Shown here one piece after another: positions 36,367 through 49,958 of a stretch of 64,000 nucleotides of DNA. The stretch is from Dermanyssus gallinae (Eukaryota; Arthropoda; Arachnida; Mesostigmata; Dermanyssidae), in the NCBI GenBank assembly GCA_003439945.1, contig QVRM01002287.1, forward strand, positions 1-64,000. The letters are read 5' to 3'. Position 1 is the first letter of the stretch; every line of letters begins with the position of its first letter. The position numbers and the translations under genes are program-made. The notes under the pieces were generated by a model. That model searched no databases and was not told the origin of the DNA. It worked only from the letters and a program-made list of their open reading frames with translations.

Positions 36367-37170
36367 GTGAGGTTTTCAGACGCGATGCTTTGCGATGTCC
36401 CACACGCCGCGAAGCTTTGCTGGAAGGGGGTTGATATTCCCGCCATTTATTTTCCCCCCGCCCCCCTCCCCTCGCCATTATCTTCCTCTCTCTCTCTATG
36501 ATTCCCTTATACTAGCGATTTTTAGTGTGCGGCTATGGGAGTTTGAAAAAATTGCGCATTCTGCTCGGTAAATTGGTCTGAGGCAGACGAGTCCGGCGGC
36601 CGTGATGAAGTCGAGAAACTCACCAAATATGTGCTACCCCACACACACACACACATTCGGTTGCGAAGCGAATTCCTGCCGTAGTAGAGGTAGGAGACAT
36701 CTTACACAGCGGTGCTCCGGAATCCCCTCTCTATGCCAGCGTTCTAACTAGGACCACAGATCAGCCAGCCAGCCTGACCAGGGCCTGGCGTCGCACGCTT
36801 AAAAATATTTGCATCTCTCGTCGCTGTCAGTCAAAGCCTCCTGGCCACGCTGCCAGCCATACGGCCAGACCCAGCAATACGGCAGTCAGCAATGCTAGCC
36901 GCTGAGCGTAGCAGGTGTTGTTGTTCTCTCCACGGAGGAGATCTAGGAGGTCGATCATTAATCGGAGTGCAGCAACAGCACCAACAACAACAACAACACA
37001 TATTATCAACCCATGCTCAACGGCAACAGGAGCAATAGTAGAGATTCTTGTGGTTCCGTGGACCTGCCAGCGCCTTATGCCCGTCCTAGGCTAACTGCCC
37101 CCTCCTCCTCCCCCCCCCCCCCGCGAGCGGTCCTCAGCCTGAGGATCTTTTTCTTCCCATCGATGTTCAG
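36367..37170. other. No supported gene
   Basis: GC-moderate sequence with CT, CA and CAA short repeats and a C run near 37110. No domain or convincing exon is seen. Confidence 0.4.
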
Positions 37171-37211
37171 ACGCCAGCTGGTGTAGTCGCTCGCAAACCA
37201 CTGATGACCGT
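37171..37211 (+). CDS. Candidate alternative start exon (41 nt)
   Basis: A good acceptor (GATCTTTTTCTTCCC, then TTCAG at 37170) and a GTGAGT donor at 37212 define 41 bases that are open in one frame (TPAGVVARKPLMT plus two bases). An ATG lies at 37203-37205. The exon ends after two bases of a codon, the same phase as the exon at 40054, so either could join the exon at 63440. That suggests alternative N-termini, which is common in genes with many promoters. No transcript evidence is available and the exon is short, so it may be chance. Confidence 0.28.
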
Positions 37212-40053
37212 GTGAGTGAAGAGTAGTGGCAGTGCGAGCACTCTTTCACTCACCCAGTGCAGTTGTCGGAAGAGCGAGCGATGCTACTACGATTTGACAT
37301 TCCAGTGTCCGTGCAAAAACTTGTGGCGTTCACCGTGTGGCGTTTTTCTATCGCTTGTACGACCAGATGGCTAGTTCGGCCGTCTGTCCGTGTCTCGGAC
37401 CGTCTGCCTGCGTGTGTGTTAGTGTGTGCGTGGTTTCTTCGAGAATGCTGAACTGACCCGGGCGCCGCCATCATAGTCGTCGCTTTGTCGCTGTTGTTGT
37501 TGTTGTTGTTATTGTTGTGGCTACTGCTGCTGCTGCTACTGTTGTTGTTGTTGCTTGCCTGCAATTCCGGCGTGTCGCCCAGGCCTAGAGCTACACGGAC
37601 TTTTCTTTCATTCCACACATCATCATCCAATCATCACCATCATCATCATGATATTATGCTATAGTAGTGGCGCATACCATTGAGTGCGAGCCCGTGAGGG
37701 GTATGATGAGAGAGAGATAGTCACCGTAGGTACTGTAGACCGGCATTCTCATGGCGGTGGCTGCTGTTGTTGTTGTTGTTGTGGCCGCCATCTCCGATGT
37801 TGTTGCTGTTGCTGCTGCTGTTAATCGTACATACATCCAGCGGAGCCAGCGGTGCGATATCGTGGCGCTTGAGGTTGGGAGCAAGCTGCTCCCGAGGGCA
37901 GCTTCTGGCCGCCAGTCGCACGCTGCCTAGCCTATCTTCCTCACGTCGTCGTCGCCGTTCTAGTATGCGATCGAGGCCGTCGACCAGGTAGGTAGTTGAG
38001 TTGGTCGATGGGCGGGCAAAGCTTGGCTTGCTTGGCGTGGTTCTGCATCGCATTGCTCGACGAGAGCATGGATGGATGGCCCGCCGCGGGGCCGCCCGAT
38101 CCGGCCGTGCACTTCGATAACCATCTGGCACGAAGACCATCTCGTGCGCGGCACTGGAGTCTGCAGGGCTGATGGCGCTGCAGCGTTAGTCGCTGCGAAG
38201 CCGTTCGGCCAGCTCCTACCAGCAGAAAATCTCCCAACTACTACCTAACGATACCTGACGAACTGCCTACCTAGTTCAAGCTTTTAGACAACGATGGCGG
38301 GATACTCTATATAGTTCTAGTAATGCGTGTGCATATACAGGGACGGCGATGGTACGATACGATGCAAGTCGTATTTGTTTTTGTTGCTTTGTTTTGACTC
38401 GAGTCGAGAGACTCGCGTCTGACATGTGGCCAGCCTATATTAGCAGACGATCGTGGTATGCGCTTCGGCGTCGCACGTCGCCTTACATACAGTCACCGCA
38501 CGTTCGTGTTACGCGTATATGTCTGCTGCTGCTGCGGCTGCTTTTTGATTGAGTTTCTGATACTATTCAACATTGTTTCTTTGGCTGGACATTTATTGCG
38601 GCATGCGGCGCTTCGAGGATTTGTTATTGCATTATATGTGGTAATCAATATAAGCAAAACTGTTACGGTCAAAAGAACGTACATCACATCAGGCTAGTGT
38701 TTCTCGTCAGATCATCGCATTCAAGCTTTAAAAAAAACATACACTATCAGAGTGTTTGTCCATGCGCGTCCTTTCAGTGTTGTTGTAAAACCTCAGCATA
38801 TGTAGCAATCAACGTTCAAAACGATTTCGTGTGCTGTGTATCGGGGCTGTCGCTGTTGTTGTAACAACCATTATAACATGGACTGACTCAAGTAGCTATA
38901 TGTATTCACATAGGAGGTTTATATAAGTCGAAGACGATTAGAAGAGGTCAACCGGCCGGTAATACATCTGTATTCTTTGCTGTCACTTTCACTTGCATGG
39001 TTACAACCGCACTGCTGCATTCCTGTGGGTTTTTGAACTTTTATTTATGCTGCCGCTGCTCTTTGTTCAGGTTATTCGCAAGACGTACATATACCTGTTA
39101 GTCATAAGTTTAAGAGAATCATATACAGTTGCTGGCCACATCTGCGCCAATGGCAACGGCAACAATAACCAGTCAATTAGAAGATGCGCACGATACCGGC
39201 TGGTTTATTGATAATTGCGTTTAATTGTCACACGTTTGTTTAAAGTTGTTTATCTCTTTCAGACGTCTGAGTTTACGTACGAGCTTGTCAACGCTTGTTA
39301 TCTTGACACAACGTGGCGGGAGGGGACGGTCGTTCTATACGGTAGGGCAAGTAGAGAAAGAGCGAGCGAAAGAGCTTAGAAGAGTGTCGGCTTGAACTAG
39401 CAGAACGGATGGATGCTAATCGCTGCTAAGTCATCCTGTGTGCGTGGATAGTGGCGGTCGCATTATGTAGAAAGCGTTTCGCCATTCGCTGTTTGCCTTA
39501 TATCGGCCAACGTCGCCAATGTTGTCGACTAATCACAGACAACCCCTCGAGCCCTGAAGGAATGGGGAGGGGGTGGGGGCATGGGGTTTAGTGGGTGTCT
39601 AGATAGTCCTACACTAGGTGCCGATAGTTACCAGTACCGGCAGTGCATAAGGCATATTCCCCGAAACTACCCCCCCCCCCAAAAAAAGCCCCCACCGTTG
39701 TTATATCGTTATCCTCATCAGCATCATCATCATCATCATTAACGTCACCTTCATTCAGACAGAACTTCAGTCACATTGACACACATTGATTCTGACGACG
39801 ATTATGAAACTGATACTACCTATGCCGATGACACTTATCGGTCGGTTTGTTTACTTCGTCTGTTGTGGGGGCGATGGTGATGATGCTCGGCTAGTTACGA
39901 TTGGGTCATCGCTGCTGACTTCACTGGCAAATAGGCCGATGAACATCCATAACTAAGCCCCTTTTCGATCTAAACCCCTTCCTTCCTAAGGGTCCTTTCC
40001 CTTTCTCTATATGCCGGCTTCGTTCACATACCGTGTGTTTCTTCCACACACAG
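37212..40053. other. Putative intron; no supported exon
   Basis: Contains TTG/CTG repeats at about 37485-37555 and 37760-37825, and poly-C and poly-G stretches near 39560-39680. No long non-repeat frame or protein motif is visible on either strand. Confidence 0.4.
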
Positions 40054-40105
40054 AGATGTTCCGCATAGGACCTTCTGGAGGACGAGAAAAAGACGATGAA
40101 GAACC
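40054..40105 (+). CDS. Candidate first coding exon, unknown protein
   Basis: The acceptor GTGTTTCTTCCACACACAG ends at 40053 and the donor is ACC|GTAAGT at 40106. The exon has two leader bases, then ATG at 40056 with a purine at -3, and encodes 16 residues (MFRIGPSGGREKDDEE) plus two bases (CC) of the next codon, which can only be Pro. The acidic, Gly-rich start looks like a disordered N-terminus. The exon at 63440 supplies the missing base and continues in frame. I do not recognise the protein. The strength of both splice sites around a 52-base open segment is the main support. The intron following it would be about 23 kb. Confidence 0.45.
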
Positions 40106-42280
40106 GTAAGTAACCCGAGGGCTTTCCAGCCCTGTCAAGCTCTTGTGCAGGTTCTGCGGCTACTTCTGCAACTATTACTTCTACGGCTCAAGTTGTTTTC
40201 CTGCTGCTGCTGCTGTTTGGGGTAGTGGTGGTGATGATACTCCTACTGCTGCTGCTGCTGCTGTTGCAGCTGGGGGTGGTGCTCGCGTCAGTTAAGCGGT
40301 GGCGCCAACGAAGTGTAGTAGGGCAGCAGAGCGTTGCTACGTTTGCTCTGTGACGCTGCTATGCCTCGTCCGTACCGGAGCGGGTCGCTCGTATCGTTGA
40401 AGTGACACGAGCCAACTGATTGACAACTGATTTCGGACAGCGAAGACGACGGGGACAACACGACAATGGAGCGAGAGCGGTGGAGTGGGGGGGGGGGGCG
40501 GCGGCGGGGGTAACAACAACAACAACAACGACACTGATCTGAAGAAATGCTACTGCTGCTGCCGTTGTTGTTATCATCGACGTCATGGCCGTTGTTATAC
40601 CGCCGGTTCCGGTGGCGACTGTGCGGGGCAGTGGTGGGGGGTGTTGGGGGTAGTTGTGATACTACCATTGACCACTGACCGGCAGGCTGGCTGGGTGGCT
40701 GACTGGCACCAACACAGCATGTGTGGTGGTGACCATAGATTCCATAGATGGTACATGAGCTGAGGCGGCATCCGCCGGGGCTCATAGCCGTGACAGCACG
40801 ACCCTCACTCGCGGCCCCGGCAACAGCAGCAGCGGCAATATCATCATCATCATCACCATCATCAGCGGGATCAACAGCGGTGGGAGCAACTAGACGACAA
40901 CTAGAATTTGCCTGTCGGATGTCTCCTATTTGCTAGGCAACATGCCCACGCCATGTTATCACCATTTCTACAGATTTAGCTGTTAGCTTACATTGCTTTG
41001 TAGATTTGATTTGTTTTTCACATTCTCTCTCTCTCTTTCGGTCTGTTTTCCTGCTTACCTAGCTGATGTGGACGGTCACGCTATGTCACGCAGAACGCGA
41101 GCATAGCCACGGCGGCAGAAGAAGCAGACGACGACGACGAAGACGAGTAGATAACCATGATGATGATGTTGATGATTCTATTGTTTATGTTGTTGTTGAT
41201 GTTGATAATGATGGGTTCGTTGACGATGATGGTGTTGATGACGTTCATCATGATGAACAATGATTCTTGGCCGCCGACGCCGCAGTAGCACTGCAAAAGG
41301 AGGTGTTGTAGGTGGACCTTCGTCCACATGTTCGCGTGTCTTTGTGTGTGTGTGTGTGTGCAGCAGGAAGCGATGAGGGACAGCAGCGGCGTTTGGCTGC
41401 CGCTGCTGGTTCTGGAGGTGTCAGCGGATGTCAGTGAGCGTGGGGTGGTTGTGTGTGTGTGAGTGTCTCTGACATGCACGTAGTAGCGTGTGCTTGTTTG
41501 CATGTTTGGACGGGACGAGAGCCCGATATGAGTATGATTACATTGAGACATTGCTGTGTGGAGCCAGCCAGCCAGCCTTGCTCCTGCGCCCACTGCCAAA
41601 GCCGCCTCTGCTACTGGTGTTGCTGCTGTTGCTGTTGCTGGTGCTGTTGGTGATACTGCCAAAGCCGCCCCCTGCGCTGCCATAGTCATTGGGTGGCGGG
41701 CTGGGTGGTGGGCTGGGTGGTTGGTTGGTTGCTTGCTTGTAGGTTAGCTGCGGACGCTTGCCCGAACGGTGCGCCGGTGGTCGCGCAACGAACGTAGAGA
41801 AGAAGGCCAAACGAAAATTAACGAAAGAACAAGCCAACACGAGAGAGAGAGAACGAAAGTAAATGAGAAAGAGACGAGAGAGACGAGAGAGAAGAGATGG
41901 AGATGTGGGAAGGGTGGGGCAGAGGGAAAGAGAGACAAAAATGAGAGAAAGAGGAGAAGAAGAAGAGAAATGTTAGATGCCTAAGGGTCTCATCAATTCA
42001 TTGCGTTTTTGAATAGATAAACTACAACAATGAACTTCTGCTACAGCGGCTACCAGTACCACTACTATTATTACTACTACAGTACCACAGCTTTTAGTGT
42101 TGCAGCTACTGCTTCTGTTGCTGCTGCTGCTGGTGCTGGTGCTGCTAGCTCTACTACGAGTGATGGTTCTCACTTCACAACACAACTATGACGCTATGAC
42201 ACGGACGGATGCTGAACGGGGCTGACGCGGAGGAGGGGGATGAGCTGGCGTGACGCCGAACCGAGCCGGTGCATGACGAT

Positions 42281-42305
42281 GCCGCCGCCGCCGCCGCCGC
42301 CGCCG
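42281..42305. repeat. (GCC)n trinucleotide repeat
   Basis: Eight GCC units in GC-rich DNA; poly-Arg on the - strand. Confidence 0.92.
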
Positions 42306-42588
42306 CAGAGAGTCGGAGTCAGGGGCCACTGAAATAGAAACAAGAATAGAACAGGAACGTGGAGTGGTAGTGCGCGGGGGCGGAGGTAGGGGGGTGGATA
42401 GGGAGGACGGCCGCCAACAGAAACGAGGAAGCCTATTCATGTCCAGCATGAAGGCGGGGGATAGGGGGTTGGTAGCAGTAACTCAACTGATAGTGACCCG
42501 CTCGTTTCCATGATGATGAAGAAGAAGAAGAAGAAGGCGGCGGCCACCAATAAACGCGCCAGATACACGCTGTCAGTACGCTTACCTG

Positions 42589-42596
42589 TATATATG

Positions 42597-42648
<52 letters not shown>
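42589..42648. repeat. (TA)n microsatellite, 60 bp
   Basis: TA run of about 30 units with one TATG interruption. Confidence 0.96.
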
Positions 42649-42651
<3 letters not shown>

Positions 42652-43370
42652 TCGAAAGAGAAAAGGAGATATAGTACTTATTTGTAGAAATATCAACGCA
42701 GATTTTATAAAAAAATGCCACCGAATGGTTAGAAGGTGATCAAATTTGCGCTTGTATGTTCGGATCCTGACAGGCCTAAAGCTTAACGGATTCTGACAGA
42801 CCAATGAAGGCGAGTTCTGAAAATCGTTTCAAAGTTGTTGAATTGGTCGATTCATTTCATGCCAGCGTGTGCTTAACATCGCACACTAAATGAGATATTC
42901 CTTTATGATTTCGTCGTCCGTAGCCGGCGTAGCTGGATGTGCAACAGCCTTCTCGATGGCGATTTCAACCTGTATTGTGCAGGAACTTGACCTTCGCTGT
43001 TGAAAACCGTCCCTATTGGTATATCTTTGTTTTCAACCTTTTGTGTTTGCCCATTTTCTCGTTGTTTTTATTGCTTTTATGACTTTTCACATTGCTAGGA
43101 TTTGCCGTACATATTATATTCTATGTAGGTATGTGCTTACTTTAGTTAGTTAGTGGTACTAGGAAACTCACAACATTGCTTATCGGATGAATATTAATAA
43201 TACCTGTAGACTAATTGGAAAAACATGATACTTTTTATATGATGGATTGTTATGCAACAGAGAACTTTTTGACAACATAAAAATACGAGCAGTGAAATTA
43301 TCACTGGCTCTATTGAAACAACAAAAACGATAGCAGCCTTCTCATAATTTTCTATCTCTCTCGTCCTCTT

Positions 43371-43396
43371 TATATATATATATATATATATATATA
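43371..43396. repeat. (TA)n microsatellite
   Basis: Pure TA run of about 13 units. Confidence 0.95.
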
Positions 43397-43955
43397 GATA
43401 ATGAGAAAAACAATGGAGACTCTTGAGTGTATTCAAATACGTTTGTATGGAAGATGACTATGTGAAGCTTTTGCGGTGACGACGATTCTTGGCGTTGGCA
43501 TTTGCGACGAGCATTGAAGTTTAGTATTCCTTTGTGTGCGTAATCTATATGTGTGAACGTAAGTTCTTGGGGTTTGCGTGCTGCCTGTTTGCTAACCGTC
43601 TGTTAGGCTGGTCTTTTATCGCGGTTATAGTCGCCTGCTTTCCTGTGCCAAAAACAGCGTCACCAGCAGAAACAACAACCCGCAGTAAAAAGTATTTGGC
43701 AGGTACTTCGTACGGTTAAGGCCCTGTTGTTAGTCAGGCGCTAAAGCTAATGACAGCATCCATTGACGTTCTAATATTGCCCCCCCCCCTCTCCCTGACA
43801 ACCACCACCCTGCATCGAGTGGAGCCTCAACAAAAATTGAACGAGCTTCTTGCTGAGGACGTTTTTTTTCTGCCACAGTACTGCTTACATCATTACATTG
43901 CTGAATAGAGTTCCAAGACTTTTACAGACCGATTAGTCTGCTGCATGGAGAGCTT

Positions 43956-43958
<3 letters not shown>

Positions 43959-43991
<33 letters not shown>
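43959..43991. repeat. (TA)n microsatellite
   Basis: Pure TA run of about 16 units. Confidence 0.95.
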
Positions 43992-43996
<5 letters not shown>

Positions 43997-44198
43997 ATGC
44001 AGTTATACAACACATACAGTGGTTTGCTCTGCACTGAGCAAAGAATGGGTGTTTGCCAAAAAAAGTGTCGCCTGGTGGCGTGAAGAAAGGTAGAAGGAGT
44101 AAGCCGCTGGTGATAGTGCTCATGCCGCCAAACCAAGAAACTCATTCATGTTCACTCGACTGTACACGCTTGATGCTGGTATCATACTAGCTCGGTGG

Positions 44199-44201
<3 letters not shown>

Positions 44202-44233
<32 letters not shown>

Positions 44234-44280
44234 CAAAAGAGCAATCTAACTAATTTATACCATGCAAGCGATGTCCAGTA

Positions 44281-44321
<41 letters not shown>
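44202..44321. repeat. Two (TA)n runs 50 bp apart
   Basis: TA runs at 44202-44232 and 44284-44321 separated by unique sequence. Confidence 0.95.
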
Positions 44322-44322
<1 letters not shown>

Positions 44323-45317
44323 TGGTGGCGCGATGTCGTGGGAGCAAGAGTTAAAAATATGCTTTTCCCATTAAATGGAATCCAAACGTACGCTGTATTG
44401 TACGCTGCTGTCTTTTGGTTACGCGTCTGTATACCGTCTGTGGCGGAAGCGGCGGCATTTAGTTGCTACTGCTGGCAGGGCAGGCTCTTACTTGTGACTT
44501 GCCACCTGGCACTGGGACACTGGTGGTGCATTTCGATGGTCCGATCGGCATCCCGTCCAAGGTTGGGTCGTATGCAAGGTTGCTTGTCCACGTCGAAGTG
44601 CGGTCGTGTCCGGCTTCTCTTCTTAATTGGGATACGGTTTGCACTAGCCATATAGAATATCTACTGACTAAACTCAATTATACTGTATCTCAGTTATGCA
44701 TATTATGCAGACGCACCGATATAGGCTAGTACGTTGATATAGCTACTAGAAAACGTGAATGGGGTCATTTAGCAAGATCATTACCGAGAACGACGATAAT
44801 AACGCTTAAGCTAAAAATAACGTTCGTCGGTTTTCGTAGCGTTTGGAAGAACCACGTCAATGACAAGGACAAGCCAGGATGGCGACAGCAACAACAGTGA
44901 CAACAACGACAACAGCGACATTTATAGTTGGGAGAGAACTACATTGAACACAATTAGATCTCTCAGAGTCGGTCAGAGCTCGTACTCTTAGTGTTCGGTG
45001 GTCGCTGTGTTGTTGTTGTGATTGTCTGTTGCGATGGTGTTGTGTTCATGTGACTAGCCTTAGGTCTTTAATGCTGGACTTCGTAGATTGTTTGTCGTTG
45101 TTGTTGTTGTTGATGTCATTGTCGTCGTCGTCATTGTCGCCGCCCGTATTGTCACTGTTCGTATTATTGTCTTAGTTTGTAGTTACGATTGGTGCTGCTG
45201 ACCCTGTTTGTTCATCTCCGTTGAGGTCGTCTTAACGTATTATTGTCTGTACCTCTGGTTCTGCAACTTTTTGATGATCGTGTTTCTGCTTTTCTGCTAT
45301 TGATGTTGCTGCCGTTG

Positions 45318-45345
45318 TTGCAATTGTTGTTGTTGTTGTTGTTGC

Positions 45346-45378
<33 letters not shown>

Positions 45379-45600
45379 GACTGCTGTTGATGTGGCTGTT
45401 GTTGTTGCAATTGTTGTCGTTGTTGTTGATGTGGCTGTTGTTGTTGCTGCTGTTGCTCCTGTTGTTTTTATTGTTACTGTTATTGCTCCTGTTGTTGCTG
45501 TTGCCGTTGTCACCATTGGCGGCATTACTGTTAACTTGGTAGCTGTCGCCATTATGGTTGCTGTTGTGGTGGTGGTGGTGGTGGTGGTGATGGTGGTCGT
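45318..45600. repeat. Long imperfect (TTG/CTG/GTG)n block
   Basis: A triplet-period block of about 280 bases. The word GATGTGGCTGTTGTTGTTGC occurs twice (near 45389 and 45429), showing duplication inside it. A 184-codon - strand frame (His/Asn rich) and Val- or Ala/Thr-rich frames come from this repeat. Confidence 0.92.
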
Positions 45601-47114
45601 CGTGGCGGCAGCGATGGTGGCGTGGTGGTGTCAATCTACGTCGATCGATCGAACGAGACGAGCCTTGTTTATGTCGCGGATCGAGGCATCGTCGAACAGA
45701 CCGAACACACGCCATCGCTGCTGCCGCCGCCGCATAGGACTGTCGACATATAATCGATAGACACACGGATAGATAGATTAATGGACAACGTTCGTTCCGT
45801 ATCAGCCAGTGGCGCCTTCAATCGCTGTTAACGCTACGGCATTTACTACACCTACTTCTGCTACGCCGGGGGGCTGTTGTCGTCGTCGCAGTCGTCGTCG
45901 GCGGCGGTGGTGGTCTTTATTGCGGGCTGCTGAGTGGCCGGCCCGCCCGCTTCGCTCTGTTCTGCTCTGGCTGTTGTTCTTGTTGTTGTTGTTGCTGTTG
46001 CTGTTGGGAACGGCGCAAGGCACATCAATCGACATGGCGGAAAAAAAAATATTCGAACAACGATCACTGCAACCACTGACGGCCATGTTTGGCGCTACCC
46101 CCTCGTCCCCTGCCGGAATTATAAGAGGGAGCGAAGGGGAGGGGTATTCTCGGTTGGACGGCCGATGAGTATGGTGGTGGTAATAATAATAATAATAAGC
46201 TCGAGCTGTCACGGAGCTACCACTTGATGCCTACTGCTTTGGACACTGCACACTGGGTCCTAAAGGTGTCGGCACTGCGAAGGGACAAAACTACACTTGA
46301 GGGATATCGCAAAACGTACGGAGGGTGGATATTACGGACGACCGACCGACGAGAAGCGCCGATGTTTCTGAAGCAGATGATGTTGAACATTGGCTAGTGT
46401 TGGTAGAGGGAACGTGGCTTTCACTATAGGCGCCATGACAGGCATGACAGCACGAAATCAGCGGATAACAGTAAAAACCGTCATTCAACACAATTGTAGG
46501 AACTAAAGATTCATAATAATCTTATATATATAATAATATATTAGGTCTTATTTATATAGGAATATATTAGGAACGACAATAAGATGAATTCCACTAATGA
46601 TCATCGGCAGTATTGTGAGCATTACGATCACAACCAGCACAGCCATCGCAGCCTAAGGCTGACGTGACGATTACGCTGTGGATGTTGGCAGTGGCAGTGT
46701 TCGTAACGACAACGGCTAAACTGCTGAAGCTGGCGGGCTCTTGTCGGGCCTCCCACCCGTGTCCCGATGTCGCGTCTGTTCATTTGTTCATACGTTCACT
46801 CGGTCATCATTCACGTTGTCGACGCAGGCCGCTTCAGCAGTGCGCCGCTGGTACAGGACGTCGAGCAGAGCGCGATAGACACTTTTGACCTTGAGTCTCA
46901 AGAAAGGACGACGAGAAGACGATGAAGACGACAATTTCAATCGGATTTGGAGTAGCAGAATGCGGCGACGACGACGACGCCGCCGATGAAGGATCATGAT
47001 CAGCCACAACAACCACAACAAAAGAACGCCAACGGCGAGTGGCGGCAAAACGGTTTGCCCTAGTCTTTTGGCTGCAACGGTAACTCTCTGTTGCGGCTAG
47101 CTGCGCTGGTTGCG

Positions 47115-47163
<49 letters not shown>
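47115..47163. repeat. (TA)n microsatellite
   Basis: TA run of about 24 units. Confidence 0.96.
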
Positions 47164-47170
<7 letters not shown>

Positions 47171-47560
47171 AAAGATAGGGAGAGATAGCAAAGTCCATCC
47201 TGCTGCCTTAGCGACGGGGTGGTAATTCTGGCTATAGATTCTGGTCGACATCAATAATCGTAGATGTATATTGAACTACAAAACAGTCGTATATTTACGT
47301 ATATGTGTGTGGGCTATTTCAACAATTTCGCATAGGTTCATAGTATACTAGACATGTCGATTTTGTTTTGCTTAGGGCGATTTGTACTGTCCTGGTAGTG
47401 AACACGTGGGTGTGTCATAGCATTTAAGCATACGGATTTGTTCTTGGTTTTTTCTTTCTGGATAGGCAACCTTTGTCACAATGGATCGCGCACCAACAGG
47501 TGTATAGAAGTAGGTCATATGGAATACATATGCATAATATTATTATATTTCGACAAATCC

Positions 47561-47562
<2 letters not shown>

Positions 47563-47644
<82 letters not shown>
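47563..47644. repeat. (TA)n microsatellite, 82 bp, uninterrupted
   Basis: One of the longest pure TA runs in the window, about 41 units. Confidence 0.97.
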
Positions 47645-47650
<6 letters not shown>

Positions 47651-49917
47651 ACAGTATTAAAGGTAAAAACAAACATATGTGCAAATCTATTTGAAGCAGG
47701 CAGGCAGTGTTGGAACATGCTCTCGTGTCAACATTTTAGGGAGCTTTTTGTGAAGTTCTAGATCGGCGAACATTACTTGGTTGTAAGTATAGGTCTTCTA
47801 TGTGACTTGTTTGCGTCGCCGTTGCGACAAGGTAGCGGACAACCGGCGATGATGCGTCACCATGCCGTCACCATGCAAGGGTTTCCCATTTGCCGGTCGT
47901 TTGGTTGGTCAAGCGTTGCACAGACATTTTCCCTTTCGTTCGTGCGATTTTGTTGCAATTTAGCGGCTCATATTTACTGTTGGCCTTCTAGGTTAACCTG
48001 AGTTATTCGGCGGCAGTGGCGGCGGCCGCAGCAGCAGCTACATTAACAACAACAATAACAAAAAACCGCCGCAAACGGGCGCCTGAGCGCGCTTCTGCTG
48101 CTGTGCTGTTGTTGTTTAGTCTGCGCGTAGCTGTGCTTTTGTTTTGTGTTCACAGGAAGAAGCGACTCTTGAAGTCGTTTTCTGAGCACCTTCGGTAGAC
48201 ATTTTCTTTTGCCATACCGTGCTAGCCGTAACCCCACCGCCCCCCCCCCCCACCCAACACCCATGTTGTCATCGAGCTCACCGAACGAGGCTCAGAGGTA
48301 CAGTATTCAGACAGAGGCACTTCAACACTTTTGACCTGTTTAGCTCTGGCCAACGATTGTGTGTGCATGTATGTATGTGTATGTCTCTGCACAGTTGACG
48401 AGCTTTGCGCTGGGAGATGCTGAAAGCTTTGTTTGTATTGACAGCTAGCGCATTAGCTAAGTTGGTGAGGGTGCCTTCAGTCCGTTCAAGGACCGTTGAA
48501 CTTTGTTGTTGTTGTTGTTGTTGCTGTTTTTGTTGCTGTGGTAGTTATTGCCATGGGGGAGTGAAACTTAACGCGCCGAAGTTAACGATATCGTGTCGTC
48601 GTAAGAGCGTCGTAGACATGACCACAATCAGAGTCATAATCGTCACGCTTTACGTGTTTTGTCAGTAAGAGCGAACACAAGCGTAGACGAACTAGCTTCT
48701 CATAGTCTAAATGCCTTCTTGATGAAACACTGGGCCAACGGTTTCGAATCTCTCTTTACCTGTGAGTTTTGATTTCCAGTTAATATTAAAAAAAAAAATA
48801 TATATATATATATATTCTGTGGTTCCACACATATATTAACGAAATTGCTTGATAACAATCATTACCTGTGACAGTATTAATGGCTCCTTTAGCCGTTCGC
48901 CAGCGGCCTCGAGAGCATCGTACCGAGTGGAATTTCGTAGTCACTGCTTACAGTCACTGCACAACACACCAGGATGATGTGGACGGTGAAAATCAGGTGG
49001 TGGTGGTGTTAAGAAAATCCTTGACAAAAATTGATTTTGCATCTTCGGGCTGCGTTCAGCAGGCGCCAGCTTCATTAACGGCGAAGACGCACTGCTAACA
49101 AAATCTAATAATGGTACTGTCGTTGCCGTTGGGCATTTCGCGCACGGATGCTGACAGATTCCCTTGAGCTCGAGGGCACAGCTTTATTTTTGATTGTACT
49201 GCAATTGTGGTTGTTGCCGTTGAATCTGCTGCTATATTTCTGGCTTTCTGGACATCACTGTTCATCGGTGGCGATGGCGGCGAATTTCCTTAATGTCTGC
49301 CGAGGCTCATTGTTACTACATCGTAAAACTACATCGGTTACTGAAACTGTTGGGCAGATGATGTTCTGCTGTTACTGCTGCTGCTGCTGCATCTGCAGCT
49401 TCTGGTGCAGCTGTTGGCCAGACGACGCTCGAAGACGTCGGTGGACCGCAGCTAAGTGAGTATTTGCCCACCACCAAAGCAGGCAAAAGGTAGGCGAAAG
49501 AAAGCTATGCCTGCTCATACAAACACGGTATGCTGACACACCCGAAGGCAGGTCTAGCAGGTCCAGCCATCGGGCTCTAGCAAGCAACAATACATAGTTG
49601 TAATGGTAGGACTAACCACGGACGGTAGTGGTATGTTGGGGTAGCCGCAACTCCACCATTTGTTTCTGTTTTTCGCTCCGACTAGATCGTTTGGTGAGTC
49701 GTTAACGCGCGGTGTCTGTCTGTGTGTGGGGGGATGCCTCGTCGTCTGATAGTCGAGGAAACAAAGACCCCCGGTTCCGTTTCCGAATGCTTCAGTCGTT
49801 CAAGGGCGCTCGTCGTCATCGTTTTTGTCGTGCCGAAATGAACTGAGCAGGAGAGTGAAGCTATTCCTTTCGTTTTCTCGTTGGGCCAATTTACAAAAGG
49901 GACGCAGTTCTGTGTGG

Positions 49918-49919
<2 letters not shown>

Positions 49920-49956
<37 letters not shown>
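49920..49956. repeat. (TA)n microsatellite
   Basis: Pure TA run of about 18 units. Confidence 0.95.

Positions 49957-49958
<2 letters not shown>

Noticed and set aside
41081..41689. 202-codon - strand frame
   Set aside because: Built from Asn/Ile and Thr/Ala repeats over GAT and GCC tracts, with no conserved motif.
45212..45766. 184-codon - strand frame rich in His and Asn
   Set aside because: It lies entirely on an imperfect TTG/GTG repeat; the opposite strand and other frames are open too.
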